Below are positions 34,476-45,831 of a stretch of 64,000 nt of DNA, in pieces. Position numbers and translations under genes: made by a program. Below the pieces are notes generated by a model. It saw only the letters and a list, made by a program, of their open reading frames with translations, was not told the origin of the DNA and searched no databases. Position 1 is the first letter of the stretch, and every line of letters begins with the position of its first letter. Source of the stretch: Liolophura sinensis (Eukaryota > Mollusca > Polyplacophora > Chitonida > Chitonidae); assembly GCF_032854445.1 (NCBI RefSeq), contig NC_088302.1, positions 38,446,191 through 38,510,190 on the forward strand, in the 5' to 3' direction.

Positions 34476-35858
34476 TATAACTTTGTGTTACAAATTAAAT
34501 CGGAAGGAAAGCTAAATTTGCAGGTCAGTATTTTTCTGATGCTGACACATTTTGTGTGAAAAACATATAGCAACCAAAGATCAATGTATGTATTGGCAAA
34601 TTCTAAGAAACACGCAAGTGTAAAAGAAAATGACCCGAGCACGCTGATTACATATTTCTGGAAGAAAATCGTTGTTCTTAATTCGAAATTCTACGCACAT
34701 CACAGATAGTCAAGTTTTATGTTTCAACACGTCGTCAATCCTTTAGAATGACAAGTGGAGGTCATTTCACAGCGATTGAGGCTGCCTTAAACGACAAAGT
34801 CCTCTCGTTTATCAATGTGAACCAACGTTTCAGGATGTAATTGCAGACGTAACTCAAGCTTTCGGCACAGGATAAAAATTGGACAGGTCTGATGTAATCA
34901 CATCGGTTGCTGGCGTTATGGTATCGGCGCGAGCGTAGATAGTGTTGATGACTTCCCCACGTCAACTGGTGGTCGAGCCAGATTCGCCTGAGACCGAACG
35001 TTGTTGATAGCACGCAGACGCTGTGAGTGACCTTGTCGTGAGGAAACGATATGCCCGTGAGAGTTGTCAAACCCAGGGAGACCTTAAATAGTTCTCACCA
35101 GTTGCATCTGCAGGCTGTCAATCATAGATAATCTGACTCGGGTCATGCTGACATAGGTTAGGCACAAGATTTCAGTTTGGTGAAACACGAACTACGTGTA
35201 AAATTCGAACAGCCATGGTGTGTGACATTACCGCGCAAGTGTTTAATTTACATTAATTTCAAAGCTTCCTGGAAAAGATATTTGCTAAAAAAAAATGAAT
35301 ATTATACACAAAAACATTACATCTTTCAATTTAAACTAAGAATATAGTACTTTAATATCCCAAAGAAAGTAATTTTCAAGGATTTTTTTTATGTTGGGGG
35401 CTGTTCTATTCACACATCTTCCGAAACATTTATACTGACAGCATTTACTGTAAAACTTTGCCGTGATGCGTAACGCACGAAGTGCAGTAAAGTCACGATT
35501 TTGGTAACACATTCACAGGAAGCATATATTCTAAACTGTAGTGTACATTTATTTGGAGCATTGTGTTCATTTGATATTGTGAGTGCAGTGGTTATAGTCT
35601 TTTATTTTTCAGCTGACCAATAATGACTTCTACAATATAATGACCCTTGGTGCGATGTGGCGACTTTTCACGTCAAGTTAGTAGGATTCCAATTCCAAAA
35701 TCGGTGGTAAAATTTATATGAGTTTTTTTTTTAAATAGATCTGGGATATAACAGAAGCAAACAAAGTAATTGACAAGTCTCAATTATATGCTTTTCCTGC
35801 ATAGTGCATGAACATACGGTACACAATGCGAGATGCTGTTGCACTGCGAACAGAAAAA

Positions 35859-36020
35859 CGTTACATGTTGAGAAATGCTAATCAGATATTGAGGGACAGA
35901 CAACCGTTCACATGTTGAGAAATGCTAATCAGATATTGAGGGACAGACAACCGTTCACATATTGAGAAATGCTAATTAGATATAGAGGGACAGACAACCG
36001 TTACATGTTGAGAAATGCTA
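35859..36020. repeat. About 47-bp tandem repeat, 3.5 copies
   Basis: CGTT(C)ACATGTTGAGAAATGC starts at about 35859, 35904, 35952 and 35999 with spacing of 45-48 bp, and shares ATTGAGGGACAGACAACC. Present in block X copy 1 only, so it expanded after the large duplication. Confidence 0.85.
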
Positions 36021-37053
36021 ACTAAATGATTCCGGACGTAATGCTTTTTAGTCAGCCTTTGAGAAAGTGTACTGTTATGTACGTGTCAGCTTTCACAAAA
36101 CTTCCTAAATCAGTTTTTCGACTCTTTTCGTGTAAAAAACGTAGCCTTGAATAAAGTTATGACAATTACAAATTTTTGTGGAAGTGACCCCAGACTCCTT
36201 ACCTACACCCAAAGACTTTTGTTCAGGAGGGTTTGATGTGCCTAATCAAAACGTTATTTCATTTGATTCCAGTTTAATTTTACCTGCCTAGAGCATCCAG
36301 TGTGAGTTAAAGTCACACGGAAGGGCTTAAGTGAAATCTTTCATATCTCTTTTGCCTTTCTCCACCATTATAAATTACTTGGTGTCGTTTTTCTCAAGAC
36401 CGTTTCACCACATTGTTGGTTAGAATTCTTGTTCCGTTGTATTTCTGGCTGTAGGCTACACTTAATTTTCTCCACTATTTACAATATGAGCAATGGTACA
36501 GATTTTTGGATGTCATACTTCGTTATTTTCGTTTTCATTATATCATGTTAAGCTGATATTTCAATTACTTGCATGATGACAAAGACATGCGCCTTTATTA
36601 CCTATATGATGGAGATAGGTCATGATAGGTTGTAAAAGCAGTGAACTAATTTATCAATGACAGCTTCTAATGGCTTGACGCATCAATTTCGCGCATTTGT
36701 GGGCGGAAGGAAATAAGTTTTCCGGGTAGTCAACCACAGGTTTAGTTATTAAATGAATCATATTCTTGTTTACCTGAAGGCCCCGCTTCAGTCGGACAGA
36801 TTTCTTCATTAGACAGTGCACTATTGATTTTCCCTTTAATATTAAGTGTGACGGACTGGTACCTTTATCGAGGTGGAAAATATCGCTTACTGTGGAATGT
36901 GCCCTTGAGGTCTGTTATACTCCTGTAAACAACTCTTCAGGCAAAAAACATGTATAATATAGATTTGACAAAGTATTCGTTTCCACAATCCACAAATAAA
37001 TTATTGCAATCCTGGTGATAAATGTTTCACTGTTCAACAATACTGTCTTTTTT

Positions 37054-37055
<2 letters not shown>

Positions 37056-37142
<87 letters not shown>
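37056..37142. repeat. (AT)n-(GA)n compound microsatellite
   Basis: About 15 AT units directly followed by about 28 GA units. A simple-sequence repeat between blocks X and Y of copy 1. Confidence 0.95.
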
Positions 37143-37145
<3 letters not shown>

Positions 37146-37344
37146 CCTCGCGAGGAGAATTTAAATAGGAAAAAATGATAAAACGCCTTTTTAACTTTCT
37201 ATATTCTGTTATATTCCAACTGCAGTTTCAAACTTCATGTTATTTTTCAAGATACCGGAGTCCATCTGTTACCTGTGACCATATTTCAATCATTACACAG
37301 TTTTCAGTCTTCTGGATTGGCTCCCCGCGCTCTTATGTTATTAA

Positions 37345-37612
37345 GGGGGCCTCCGTTGCTCAGATGCTTAGCCCGCTAGCGCAGCGTAATGTCTCAGGAG
37401 CCTCTCACCAATGCGGTCGCTGTGAGTTTAAGTCCAGCTCATGCAGGCTTTTTCTCCAGCCGTACGTGGGAAGGTCTGTCAGCAGCTGGCAGATGGTCGT
37501 TGGTTCCCCGGGGGAACTGCGCGGTTTCCACCCACTATAACGCTGGCCGCCGTCGTATAAGTGAAATATTTTTGAGTATGGCTTAAAACGCCAATCAAAT
37601 AAATAAATAAAT
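37345..37612 (+). mobile_element. SINE family 1, full-length, with 14-bp TSD
   Basis: Starts GGGGGCCTCCGTTGCTCAGA (A-box region), with a B-box-like GTGAGTTTAAGTCC, body GGAAGGTCTGTCAGCAGC, CGCTGGCCGCCGTCGTATAA and tail AATCAAATAAATAAATAAAT. The flanks TCTTATGTTATTAA (37331-37344) and TCTTTTGTTATTAA (37612-37625) differ at one base: a clear target-site duplication. It is inserted between blocks X and Y of copy 1 and absent there in copies 2 and 3. Frames crossing it are not genes. Confidence 0.92.
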
Positions 37613-37629
37613 CTTTTGTTATTAACGTT

Positions 37630-38060
37630 TAAAACATGAAGTTCTGCCTGTTTGACCAGTCCTTTGTCATCTAAAATGGACTGCCAATTATAGAGCCATC
37701 TCTCATCCCGCTACAACAAGCTAACTTACGTTACTATTCGTTTTTAACGTCTTTATGTGCCGATTTCTGATGCGTTTAGACACCAATTAGAGTAACACGA
37801 TACACCGTCTGATTGTTAAGCAATGTAACTGCTGCCATGTTCATCTTGACAGTCTTCTGCAGGTGTAACGTAATTGAACACCTCACGTAATGGTAATAAG
37901 AGCACAGACAAGTCCAAATAAACACGGCCATTTGTCTACATTACAGTAGACATCAAGGAAAACTGTCAAACATGGTCCCATTCCTACTTGCTGGTGTTCT
38001 TTATTTTAGCCTGTTGACGTGACCCGATCAATGCACAGTCCACAGCGGATTACCCAACCT
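37630..38060 (+). repeat. Block Y, copy 1
   Basis: Matches 44855-45290 and 49425-49880: AAGTTCTGCCT-TTTGACC-GT, TGATGCGTTTAGACA, ATCTTGACAGTCTTCTGCAG, GAACACCTCACGTAATGG and CAGACAAGTCCAAATAA occur in the same order in all three. No open frame is conserved among copies. Confidence 0.8.
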
Positions 38061-38507
38061 GTAATAAATCTCTCCTTATCCCGCCAATACCAGCTGTAAA
38101 AACTCAACACTCAGGTGCAAATAGACAATATTGTGTATATCTTAATAATGTTAAAATCAATGAGTTTCAGGAAAAATTAATAATAATATTACAAACTGAA
38201 TGTGCGCTCTACAAAACCTGACAAAAATGACTTGGGATACAAATTAAAGATGATGTGCACATCTTGAAAAAAGTCCACCACAAAACTTTTAGAAGTTTTA
38301 GATGTTTTCCTTGATTAGTGTAGAATGATTCGTTACAGAATTATATCAGAATAACATAAAAACATAAGAAACTGACATCACTGAAAATAAGAAAAAAGTC
38401 AGTTTGAAATCAAACTGAAGATGCTGTGCACATCTTCATAAGTGTAACTCTCTGAACTGTCCCTTGCTTACTGTAGGAGGAGTTAACTAGAGAAAATATA
38501 TTTAGTT

Positions 38508-38592
38508 ATTTACTCACTTGATTGGTTTTTTAAGCCGTACTCAAGAATATTTCACGTATACAACGGGAGCCGACATCATGGTGGGAGGACAG
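38508..38592 (-). mobile_element. SINE family 1, 3' fragment
   Basis: TTTTTTAAGCCGTACTCAAG, ATATTTCACGTATACAACGG and CATCATGGTGGGAGGA; truncated inside the body and absent from block T copy 1. Confidence 0.75.
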
Positions 38593-38765
38593 AAAATATA
38601 TACCCATTGGATATAGCTATACCGGTACACTCAAACGAACGGGCACCTGTCACTCCTAAACTCCGACGGATACGTAATATAACTTCTCAGTGGAGCGACC
38701 AACCAGTTCCATACTTCTTGTCATCATTTCTGTGTATAAAATCAGCAGCGATTATTTTTCTATGA

Positions 38766-38892
38766 CTGTACGACTTGACTTAAGCTTGGTACGAATAGAC
38801 TCAAGTTGGGTAGGACTTGACCCAAGTTGGGTAATGATTTGACTCAAGTTGGGAACAACTTGACTGAGGTTGGGTACGAGTTTGAGTGGGTA
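38766..38892. repeat. About 21-bp imperfect tandem repeat
   Basis: GACTTGACTCAAGTTGGGTA-type units, about six, are diverged in sequence and length. The matching part of block T copy 1 (24058-24165) has two or three poorer units, so the array seeded before and grew after the duplication. Confidence 0.75.
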
Positions 38893-40069
38893 GGAGATAA
38901 TCTGGCCACAGACCCTCATTAGTTTTCCATAAGCGACAATGTTAACGTTTAGCGCTGTAGCTCAGTCCCAAACATTCCGAGGCCAATAAGCTTTGGTGCA
39001 TACCTGGCCCAGCATGTGAGAAAGAAGCTGTAAAAATCTTGACATAGGTTGACGTCACTCGCAGCCTCATCACCACCTGTCTCCTTGTGTCCTCTCGCCC
39101 AGAATTTCAAACTTTCACCATTAAAACTCATACCTGCCCAAAGCTTAGACAATTTCCATCATTTTGATACCAAGCATGCACCTGTACACCTAAAACGGCA
39201 GGCTGGCAGCAAAAAAAAGACTTTACACCCTAAAATACACAGAACTACAATCGTCCCTACTGAAAAACGGAAGTTGTAATGGGGGTCTGTGTCCACCTGA
39301 TCCCACATGGGGGGCATTGCTACGCGCTACCATATATCTTCACAAACACGGTCACGCTTCTCATCATGAGGCGTTATAGCTGATCGCCAGTGCCAAGTTA
39401 AAGCGTATTTAAGACACTGCATCAGTGTTTCTCAATTCAGCTTAGTTGCCCCTAGCACAGGTTTGTAGGCTTCGCTCTTCTGCCATCTTTGAAAAGTGTT
39501 TACGGTTTACACTGACAAGAAATTGCTTTTAACTTATAAAATTCCATCTGATGAAGATTCTATTTCACTTTACCAGAAATCTTTGGGAAGTTGACTTTTT
39601 TTGTTTGCTGAATGATTTCTTGAGAGACATCATTCGAACAGTTCATAGTTCGTGTCATTTTGTTTCTTGGATTTAAAAGAACTAACAGCTTGGTTTTTTG
39701 TTTTGTTTTTTTTTTTTGTTTTTTTTTTGGTAACTTTAAAGGAAGGACTCACTTTTTTAAAAGCTTCCACTTTAACCAAATATAGATTTATTTCAGACTG
39801 TGGCTAATCTGATGGCACTTCGATTCTTGGACCCTTATCTACACAACCAAACGAGAAAGGTTGGCGCCACGCCGCGTATACGACAAGTCCTATACGACAA
39901 GAGAAATAATTTCAACTTTGACAAGCAGTTAATTGGAAAAAGAAGCCAGAGATCTCTCTATGATACTCTATTAACATTGCATTGAATATATCACTGAATG
40001 GCAAATGTTGGCGAAGAGTTTAGCATTCTTTGTCATCTGGCCTGGCGCTGGAAATGTGTAGCTGGTGTG

Positions 40070-40870
40070 TACTTCATTGTGTAGCTGGTGTGAAATGAAG
40101 TGTATCCCGCTTAAACACACATTTCACACAAGATTTTGATTAAAAGCCAGCGTGGGATATGGTATCCTCGAGATTGCGCTGCCTCAGTATGTTTGCTGCC
40201 TTGGTGGCAATAACTCGTCAAAAGATTTTGCTGCAATCTATCAACTCCCTGGTCAAAAATGTCCCAACTTCGAATCCAGTTCTGCCGCGGTCGTTATTCA
40301 GTAGGTTTACCCTGGACACTCCGGTTTGCCCTACCCATAAATCTGAACGCCGTCTTGTATCTGGAAAATTGTTAATCATTCATGTCAATAAATCAGTTTA
40401 ACACACTTGACAGGGCATAGTCATTTATCTGTTAAAAATGGCAAATAATGATTACGGATATGACATCATCTGAATAGGAATTAAATAGGATCTAAATAGA
40501 ATATAAAGACGGTGACCTGGCACTGGAAAATGCTTAAACATGGTGTTAAATACCAATAATAGATCTGATCAGAACACTTTTGGGACTTTTCTACTCATCT
40601 GTTAAATAATGGTAAATAATAATATCGGCTATAAAAGCATCTAAATGAGATTTAAAGTGGATCTAAATAGAATCTAAAGACGAGGACTTGTCGTTTTCAG
40701 CAAAACGTGCCACGAAGTGTTAAGCTACAGTCTGTTATCTGTCACATTAACGGATATCTATAATTGGAATCACCCCATGGGCAGTTTCCTTAGGCAAATA
40801 ATCACCAAGACTGACGGATAATAGACTAAGGCTGAATTCACTGGTAAAGAGAAGCACGTGTTAAAGCCTT
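40070..40870 (+). repeat. Block U, copy 2
   Basis: See block U copy 1. The SINE-like part here is about 40090-40420, with TTCGAATCCAGTTCT at about 40269. Two short internal repeats follow (TAAATAATGAT/TAAATAATAAT, ATCTAAATAGAAT). Confidence 0.7.
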
Positions 40871-40947
40871 ACACAGAAGCTGGTTAATTGTTGCCTGTAA
40901 CATTTGTCGAGCTCACACTTTAAGTAAGCTTTATCACTTGAGCTTTT

Positions 40948-41030
40948 GGTGTTTGATCGCGGTTATACACCTGCTTAGCGGTTATTATCATGTTACCGCT
41001 TACCAGGTGTATAAACCGAGATCAAACACC
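40948..41030. repeat. 35-bp-stem hairpin (pre-miRNA- or MITE-like)
   Basis: GGTGTTTGATCGCGGTTATA and the following CACCTGCTTAGCGGT (40948-40982) pair with 40995-41030. There are three mismatches and one bulge, around a 12-base loop (TATTATCATGTT). Outer CACTT/AAGTG (about 40936 and 41032) extends the fold with an internal loop. Not seen at the corresponding place in copy 1. Read as RNA on either strand it would form one long hairpin of about 83 nt. Confidence 0.85.
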
Positions 41031-41039
41031 TTAAGTGAA

Positions 41040-41954
41040 TGGCGATACACCTACATACATATTGACGCTATTGCTAGATCGCGAATGCATTATTTTGCGT
41101 ATTGTCCAGTATTGAGGGACAGTTCTTAGGACATGTATTGGCATCAGAAATAATCTCGATTTCTCGGTAGTTTGTTTTCGTCAGATATGTACAGTAATGA
41201 TGCTTGTAAGGCGACACCAAATTCCAAACCTTTATTCAATCTAAATAAATTGACACTATTCATGTCGACCAGAAATCTAGGCGAAAAACGCGATCTTGGA
41301 AACTATCAGTTTAAATCGGACCTGATGACAAGTAAACATCATGATTAAGAAGTCTGGATCTTTGTGCCTATTTTACACAGGACAACAACCAACCCATTAG
41401 ACTAACCCTCGAAGCACACGTGATATAGACCTCATACAAATCAAGACAACAAAATTATAAAATCCTAAGAAGATGTATCTTATTTTCTTGTATTACAATG
41501 GCATTGTACACAAAATGCAGACTTTTTAAAATTTTCCACCTATCAACACAGATTAAGACACAAAACAAGCTTTTTGAATCCATAGAAGAACATTTTGGAA
41601 AAATTAGTGTCCTGTTCACTACTTTTTATGTCAATGGAATGTTTCAAGCTCAGTGATATTTTCAAGAAACTTTAAATGTTGTGCCCTAATAGAATACAAA
41701 TTTTAGATATGTGACATTAAGAAACGCTTAAATACGTTGATTCTATGTCCAGTAGGTTGTAGAGTAATGTGCAAATTTGCAGAGCCTATGAGGCCGTATC
41801 GGAAAGGGCCGTATCTGTTCTGCATCAGATACAGACGAGAAAGAATCGTCTTTTTTGTTGTATACTAGAAGCCAATAATTTAAACTCTGTCTCTCTACCA
41901 CTATTTCCTTTGGCAGAACATATCAGAAAACACGGTTCCAAGTTCCAAAGGTAC
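41040..41954. other. Intergenic sequence, nothing recognised
   Basis: Private to copy 2 of the large unit. The 66-codon frame at 41769-41969 has no support as a gene. Confidence 0.4.
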
Positions 41955-42510
41955 ATGCGAACTTATTAAAAGGGTGGAGAAAAAATAAAAATGACATAAA
42001 GTTCAGATGAAAGAGTGCGAAGAGTTATTCCTACATGTGGTATTCAATATTTTTTTCCGATTTTTTCTTAAGGAGAAAAAGACACTTGAAAATAATTTTT
42101 TGTATTTGGGATTTTGATATTTATAGTCTTTGTTTAATAATGTCATCAATGAGGATGTAACACGGATTTAATAAATGTTTTTGCACTATGTATTAAACCT
42201 CAATTTTGATCATATTTATATTTTTAACGTGTTCATAAATATTATCATAATTTAGGTTAAATGCATATGCTGCGATATAAACAACAAATTTACATTCAAA
42301 TAAATTTATTAGACAAGCATCACATCCTTAATTTAGAACATTATTATGCAACAACGATAAATACCAAAAGTTGGTCCCAAATACCAACTTACAAAAATAT
42401 TTGAAATGCCCTTTTATCTTTAAAAAATATATTAAAGATCATATTTCCAAGTAAGTTTTGACGCTCTTTCATCAGATTTTGGCATCATTTTTTATGGGTT
42501 TTTGTCCATT
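41955..42510 (+). repeat. Dispersed element M, long form
   Basis: Same ends and core as 14820-15200, plus about 160 bp (42115-42275) between the left-arm remnant GTATTTGGGATTTTG and the shared ACAACAAATTTACATTCAAA. The right arm GGTCCCAAATACC is intact (about 42373-42385). The long form may be nearer the parent, with the short form a deletion derivative. Confidence 0.7.
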
Positions 42511-42589
42511 AGTGATTAGAGTAGTATAACTGTTATACACTACTCATCACGCCTTCTGTCAGAGAAACTGGGCAATGCGCAACAACAGC

Positions 42590-44600
42590 GAAGGAAATAA
42601 ATTGACAATATATCTGATAGAGCATATAGTTGTTTGACTGGCATACATCGTGCGATATGCAGCAAGAACTTCTTCTCTTAAATCCAAGCTTCCAGCACAG
42701 GATATAAATTGGAAAAGTCTGATGTAACTACATCTTTTGTTGGCTGTGTAGTATCGGCGCATGCGTAGATAGTGTTGATGACTTCCCCACATCACCTGGT
42801 GGGTGAGCTAGAGACTTGAACGTTGTTGATAGCGCACAGGAGTGACCTTCTCGTGAGAAAACGATATGCCCGTGAGAGTTGTTAAATACAGGGAGACTTT
42901 AGTTCTCACAAGTCCCATCTACAGACTCAATCACAGATAACCTTTTCAGAGGGTCATAGTGACATAAGTGAGGCACCAGGTTTCAGTTTGGGTAAACATG
43001 AGCTATGTGTGAAATTCGAACAATCTGCTGTGTGACATTCCCACGTAAATGTTTGAACTTACAGGAATTTCAAAGATTCTTGGAAAAGATTCTTGCTTAA
43101 AACTTAATATTATTTTTGACACAAAAACATGACATTTCTTAGTTTATCAAATCAAAAATGTAGTATTTTGTAACACAACCAAAAGACACTTTTCTCAGAG
43201 ATTCACACATCTTCAGAAACATATTACTGACTTTATTCAGTCTACAATAAAAATGGCTGTAATTCAATGCATTATTGCAATAAAGTCACGATTGTCTTAT
43301 TACACAGTTATTTGGGACATTGTTTCTTACTGACAAGGAGGGCGTAATAGCCCGTTATAGTCTTTTATTTTTCAGCTGATGGCTGCTAACTGATGATGGC
43401 TTCTACAATTAGATACTTGGTGCGAGGTGGCGAGTTGCACAAAACCTTTCCGAGAGAAGCAGGCCGGATTTAAATTTCAAAATCAGCTGTAATACTATTG
43501 CTTATTGAAGCAATTACCGGAAAACTTACAATAAAACACTAATTCAGGTAAACTGACATGAGGCCGTATTTCACAGGTTACCTGTGACTGTGTGTCACTT
43601 ATCATGCTGTCGTCGCTGCTCTTGTTTTACTCTCTATGAAGTAATCTTTTATATTTATATCTTAATCAGATATACGGGACTTCATTTGGCACCTGGCGTA
43701 GCTAAATGATTCCACACGTAATGGTTTTTAGTCAGATTTTGAGAAAATCATTAGAAAGTGTACTGTTACGTACGTGATTATAACCAAGGCTCGCTTTCAC
43801 AAAACTGATGGATTTAATGTACTTAGTCAAAATTTTATTTAATCTAAAGTTTAATTTTTCGTGTCTAGAGCATTCCATGTGGCTTTTTGAAGGGCCTAAT
43901 GTACTACCTCAAAACTTCCTTTCATATGTCTTTAACCTTTGTGCATCATTACGAATTATTTTTTGTCGTTTTTCTCAAAGACCATGTAGCCTGATCTGCA
44001 CGCTGCGTGGTCTTTCTTGCATCTTGATTGGAATTCTTGCTCTATTTTAGCTACATGCTGCACTGAATTTCCTCCATTATTCACAATGTGAAAAAATGAT
44101 GCAGATTTTTGGATGTCATTCTTCATCTTCTGTCATCTTCGTTTTCATTATATCATGTTCAGCTGATATTTCAATTACTTGCATGGTGCCACAGACATGC
44201 GCCTTTATTATCTATATGACGGGGGTAGGTCATGATGGGTATTTGTGGGCAGACGGAAATAGGTTTTCCGGGTAGTCAACCACAGGTTTAGTTATTAAAT
44301 GAATCATATTCTTGTTTACCTGAAGGCCCCGCTTCAGTCGGACAGATTTCTTCATTAGACAGTGCACTATTGATTTTCCCTTTAATATTAAGTGTGACGG
44401 ACTGGTACCTTTATCGAGGTGGAAAATATCGCTTCCTGAGGAATGTGACCTTGAGGTTTTTTTTATTAACATTCCTCTCTAAACATCCCTTCAGGCAAAC
44501 ATATAATATAGATTTGACGAAGCAATCGTCTTCACAATCCACAATTAAATTATTGCAATCTTGCTGTTAAATGATTCACTGTTAAGCATTACTGTTTTTT
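42590..44600 (+). repeat. Block X, copy 2
   Basis: See block X copy 1. The 44270-44460 part is nearly identical to 36725-36910, unlike the rest, which is about 75-80 percent identical by eye. The minus frame at 42559-42795 and others within are not conserved between copies. Confidence 0.75.
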
Positions 44601-44642
44601 CGCAGTCTGATCTTGCTTAGTGTTATTGTTGAAAATTGAATA

Positions 44643-44671
44643 TGAACATACTATGTTATATAGTATGTTCA
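44643..44671. repeat. 29-bp near-perfect palindrome
   Basis: TGAACATACTA (44643-44653) pairs with TAGTATGTTCA (44661-44671) around TGTTATA; two more ATACTAT-type words follow. Cruciform-prone, function unknown. Confidence 0.85.
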
Positions 44672-44696
44672 CATACTATACATACTATAGTTAGGT

Positions 44697-45827
44697 TACT
44701 ACTTTTTAGGCATTAATATATACAACTGAAACAAAAACCATTTTTGAGGCCAAACTGACAAGCAGCTGGATTTCACCAGATACGCGTGAAACCAGAGTTG
44801 TCTCTGCTCTGGACTTACTTGCCGTGCGCTCTATGCTCTGTTACACTAGGTGTTTAAGTTCTGCCTCTTTGACCGGTACTTCATCATCTAAAATGGACTG
44901 CAATTATAGAACCGTTTTCCAGCTCCCTGTAACAGGCTAACTCAACTTACTGCTCGTGTGACGACGTCTTCATGTCCCGGTTCCTGATGCGTTTAGATAT
45001 CAGTGAGGGAAATACGATATACTGTCTGAATTGCTCTCCAGTCCAATGGTCGATGTGCATCTTGACAGTCTTCTGTAGGTGTAATATAATCGAACACCTC
45101 ACGTAATGGTAATAACAGCTTAATCACGGACAAGTCCAAATAATCATGACCATTTGTCTACATTACAGGAGAATTTAGGAAAACTGTTAAACATAGTCCA
45201 AATTACTTGTTGGTGTGCTTTATTTCAGCCTCTTAACGTTACCCAATCAATGTAATAGACAGACAGCCCACAACCGATTACCCAACGTGTGGGAGTTCTG
45301 TGATGATTCAGTTTTGCCTCTCCTTATCCCGCCAACACTAACGAAACTGCTCAAAAAAGCGCAATTAATTCTGCAATTCTTGGAACAGAAAGTGCACACT
45401 GGAGATACAGAGATAATTTTCGAGAAATCTGTTCACAGATTCCTTGCGCCGTTCGTGTGGTTCACTTTTGTGTGATGAACAGCATGGCTTTATGCCGAAT
45501 AGATCTGTTGAAACGAATTTTTCAGTTTGCCGTGATTTCGTCACAAGTGAAGTTGACAACTGTTCTTAATTAAATATGACTATACCACTACAAATTGATT
45601 CAGTGAGTTCTAATAAATTGCAATTATAACTGCAGTTTTTGCTCTGAGATTGTATATTACTACGTTTTAGGCATTTACATTTACAACTGAAACAAAAACA
45701 TTAACTGTGGTAAACTAACAAGCAGCTGGATTTCACCGGTTACGCGTGTAACCACAGTGGTTGCTTCTCTGGATTTACTTTCCGTGCGCTCAATGCTTCA
45801 TGCTCTGTTACACTATAAGGTGTTTAA
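44697..45827 (+). repeat. Direct repeats of about 160 bp flanking block Y copy 2
   Basis: 44697-44855 and 45658-45827 share TACT-ACTTTTTAGGCATTxA-type starts, ACAACTGAAACAAAAAC, CAAGCAGCTGGATTTCACC and GCTCTGTTACACTA, ending GTGTTTAA. A related segment precedes block Y in copy 3 (49302-49430). So the second direct copy, after Y2, is the extra one. Confidence 0.75.
44855..45290 (+). repeat. Block Y, copy 2
   Basis: See block Y copy 1. The 86-codon frame at 45215-45475 starts here and is not open in copies 1 and 3. Confidence 0.75.
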
Positions 45828-45831
45828 ACAC

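Larger units (their letters stand above)
34055..37010 (+). repeat. Block X, copy 1
   Basis: Matches 42590-44600 and, for its last part, 48750-49250. Anchors include TAGTGTTGATGACTTCCCCAC, ACGATATGCCCGTGAGAGTT, CAGCTGATATTTCAATTACTTG-type and a long near-identical stretch beginning TCAACCACAGGTTTAGTTAT (36731 and 44277). That stretch runs more than 150 bases with very few differences between copies 1 and 2. It contains a SINE (34185-34475) and a private 47-bp array (35859-36020). The 102-codon minus frame at 34762-35070 is within it and lacks support as a gene. Confidence 0.75.
38370..40020 (+). repeat. Block T, copy 2
   Basis: Collinear with 23930-24880 but longer because of a SINE fragment (38508-38592), a 21-bp array (38766-38892) and about 400 bp of private sequence (about 38900-39300). 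It joins block U copy 2 directly near 40020-40090. It includes the T-rich TTTTGTTTTTTTTTTTGTT stretch near 39704. The 76-codon frame at 39049-39279 is private and unrecognised. Confidence 0.75.

Noticed and set aside
44697-45827. LTR retrotransposon with 160-bp LTRs
   Set aside because: The direct repeats enclose block Y, which occurs elsewhere without them on both sides. There is no primer-binding site, no polypurine tract and no gag-pol between them.
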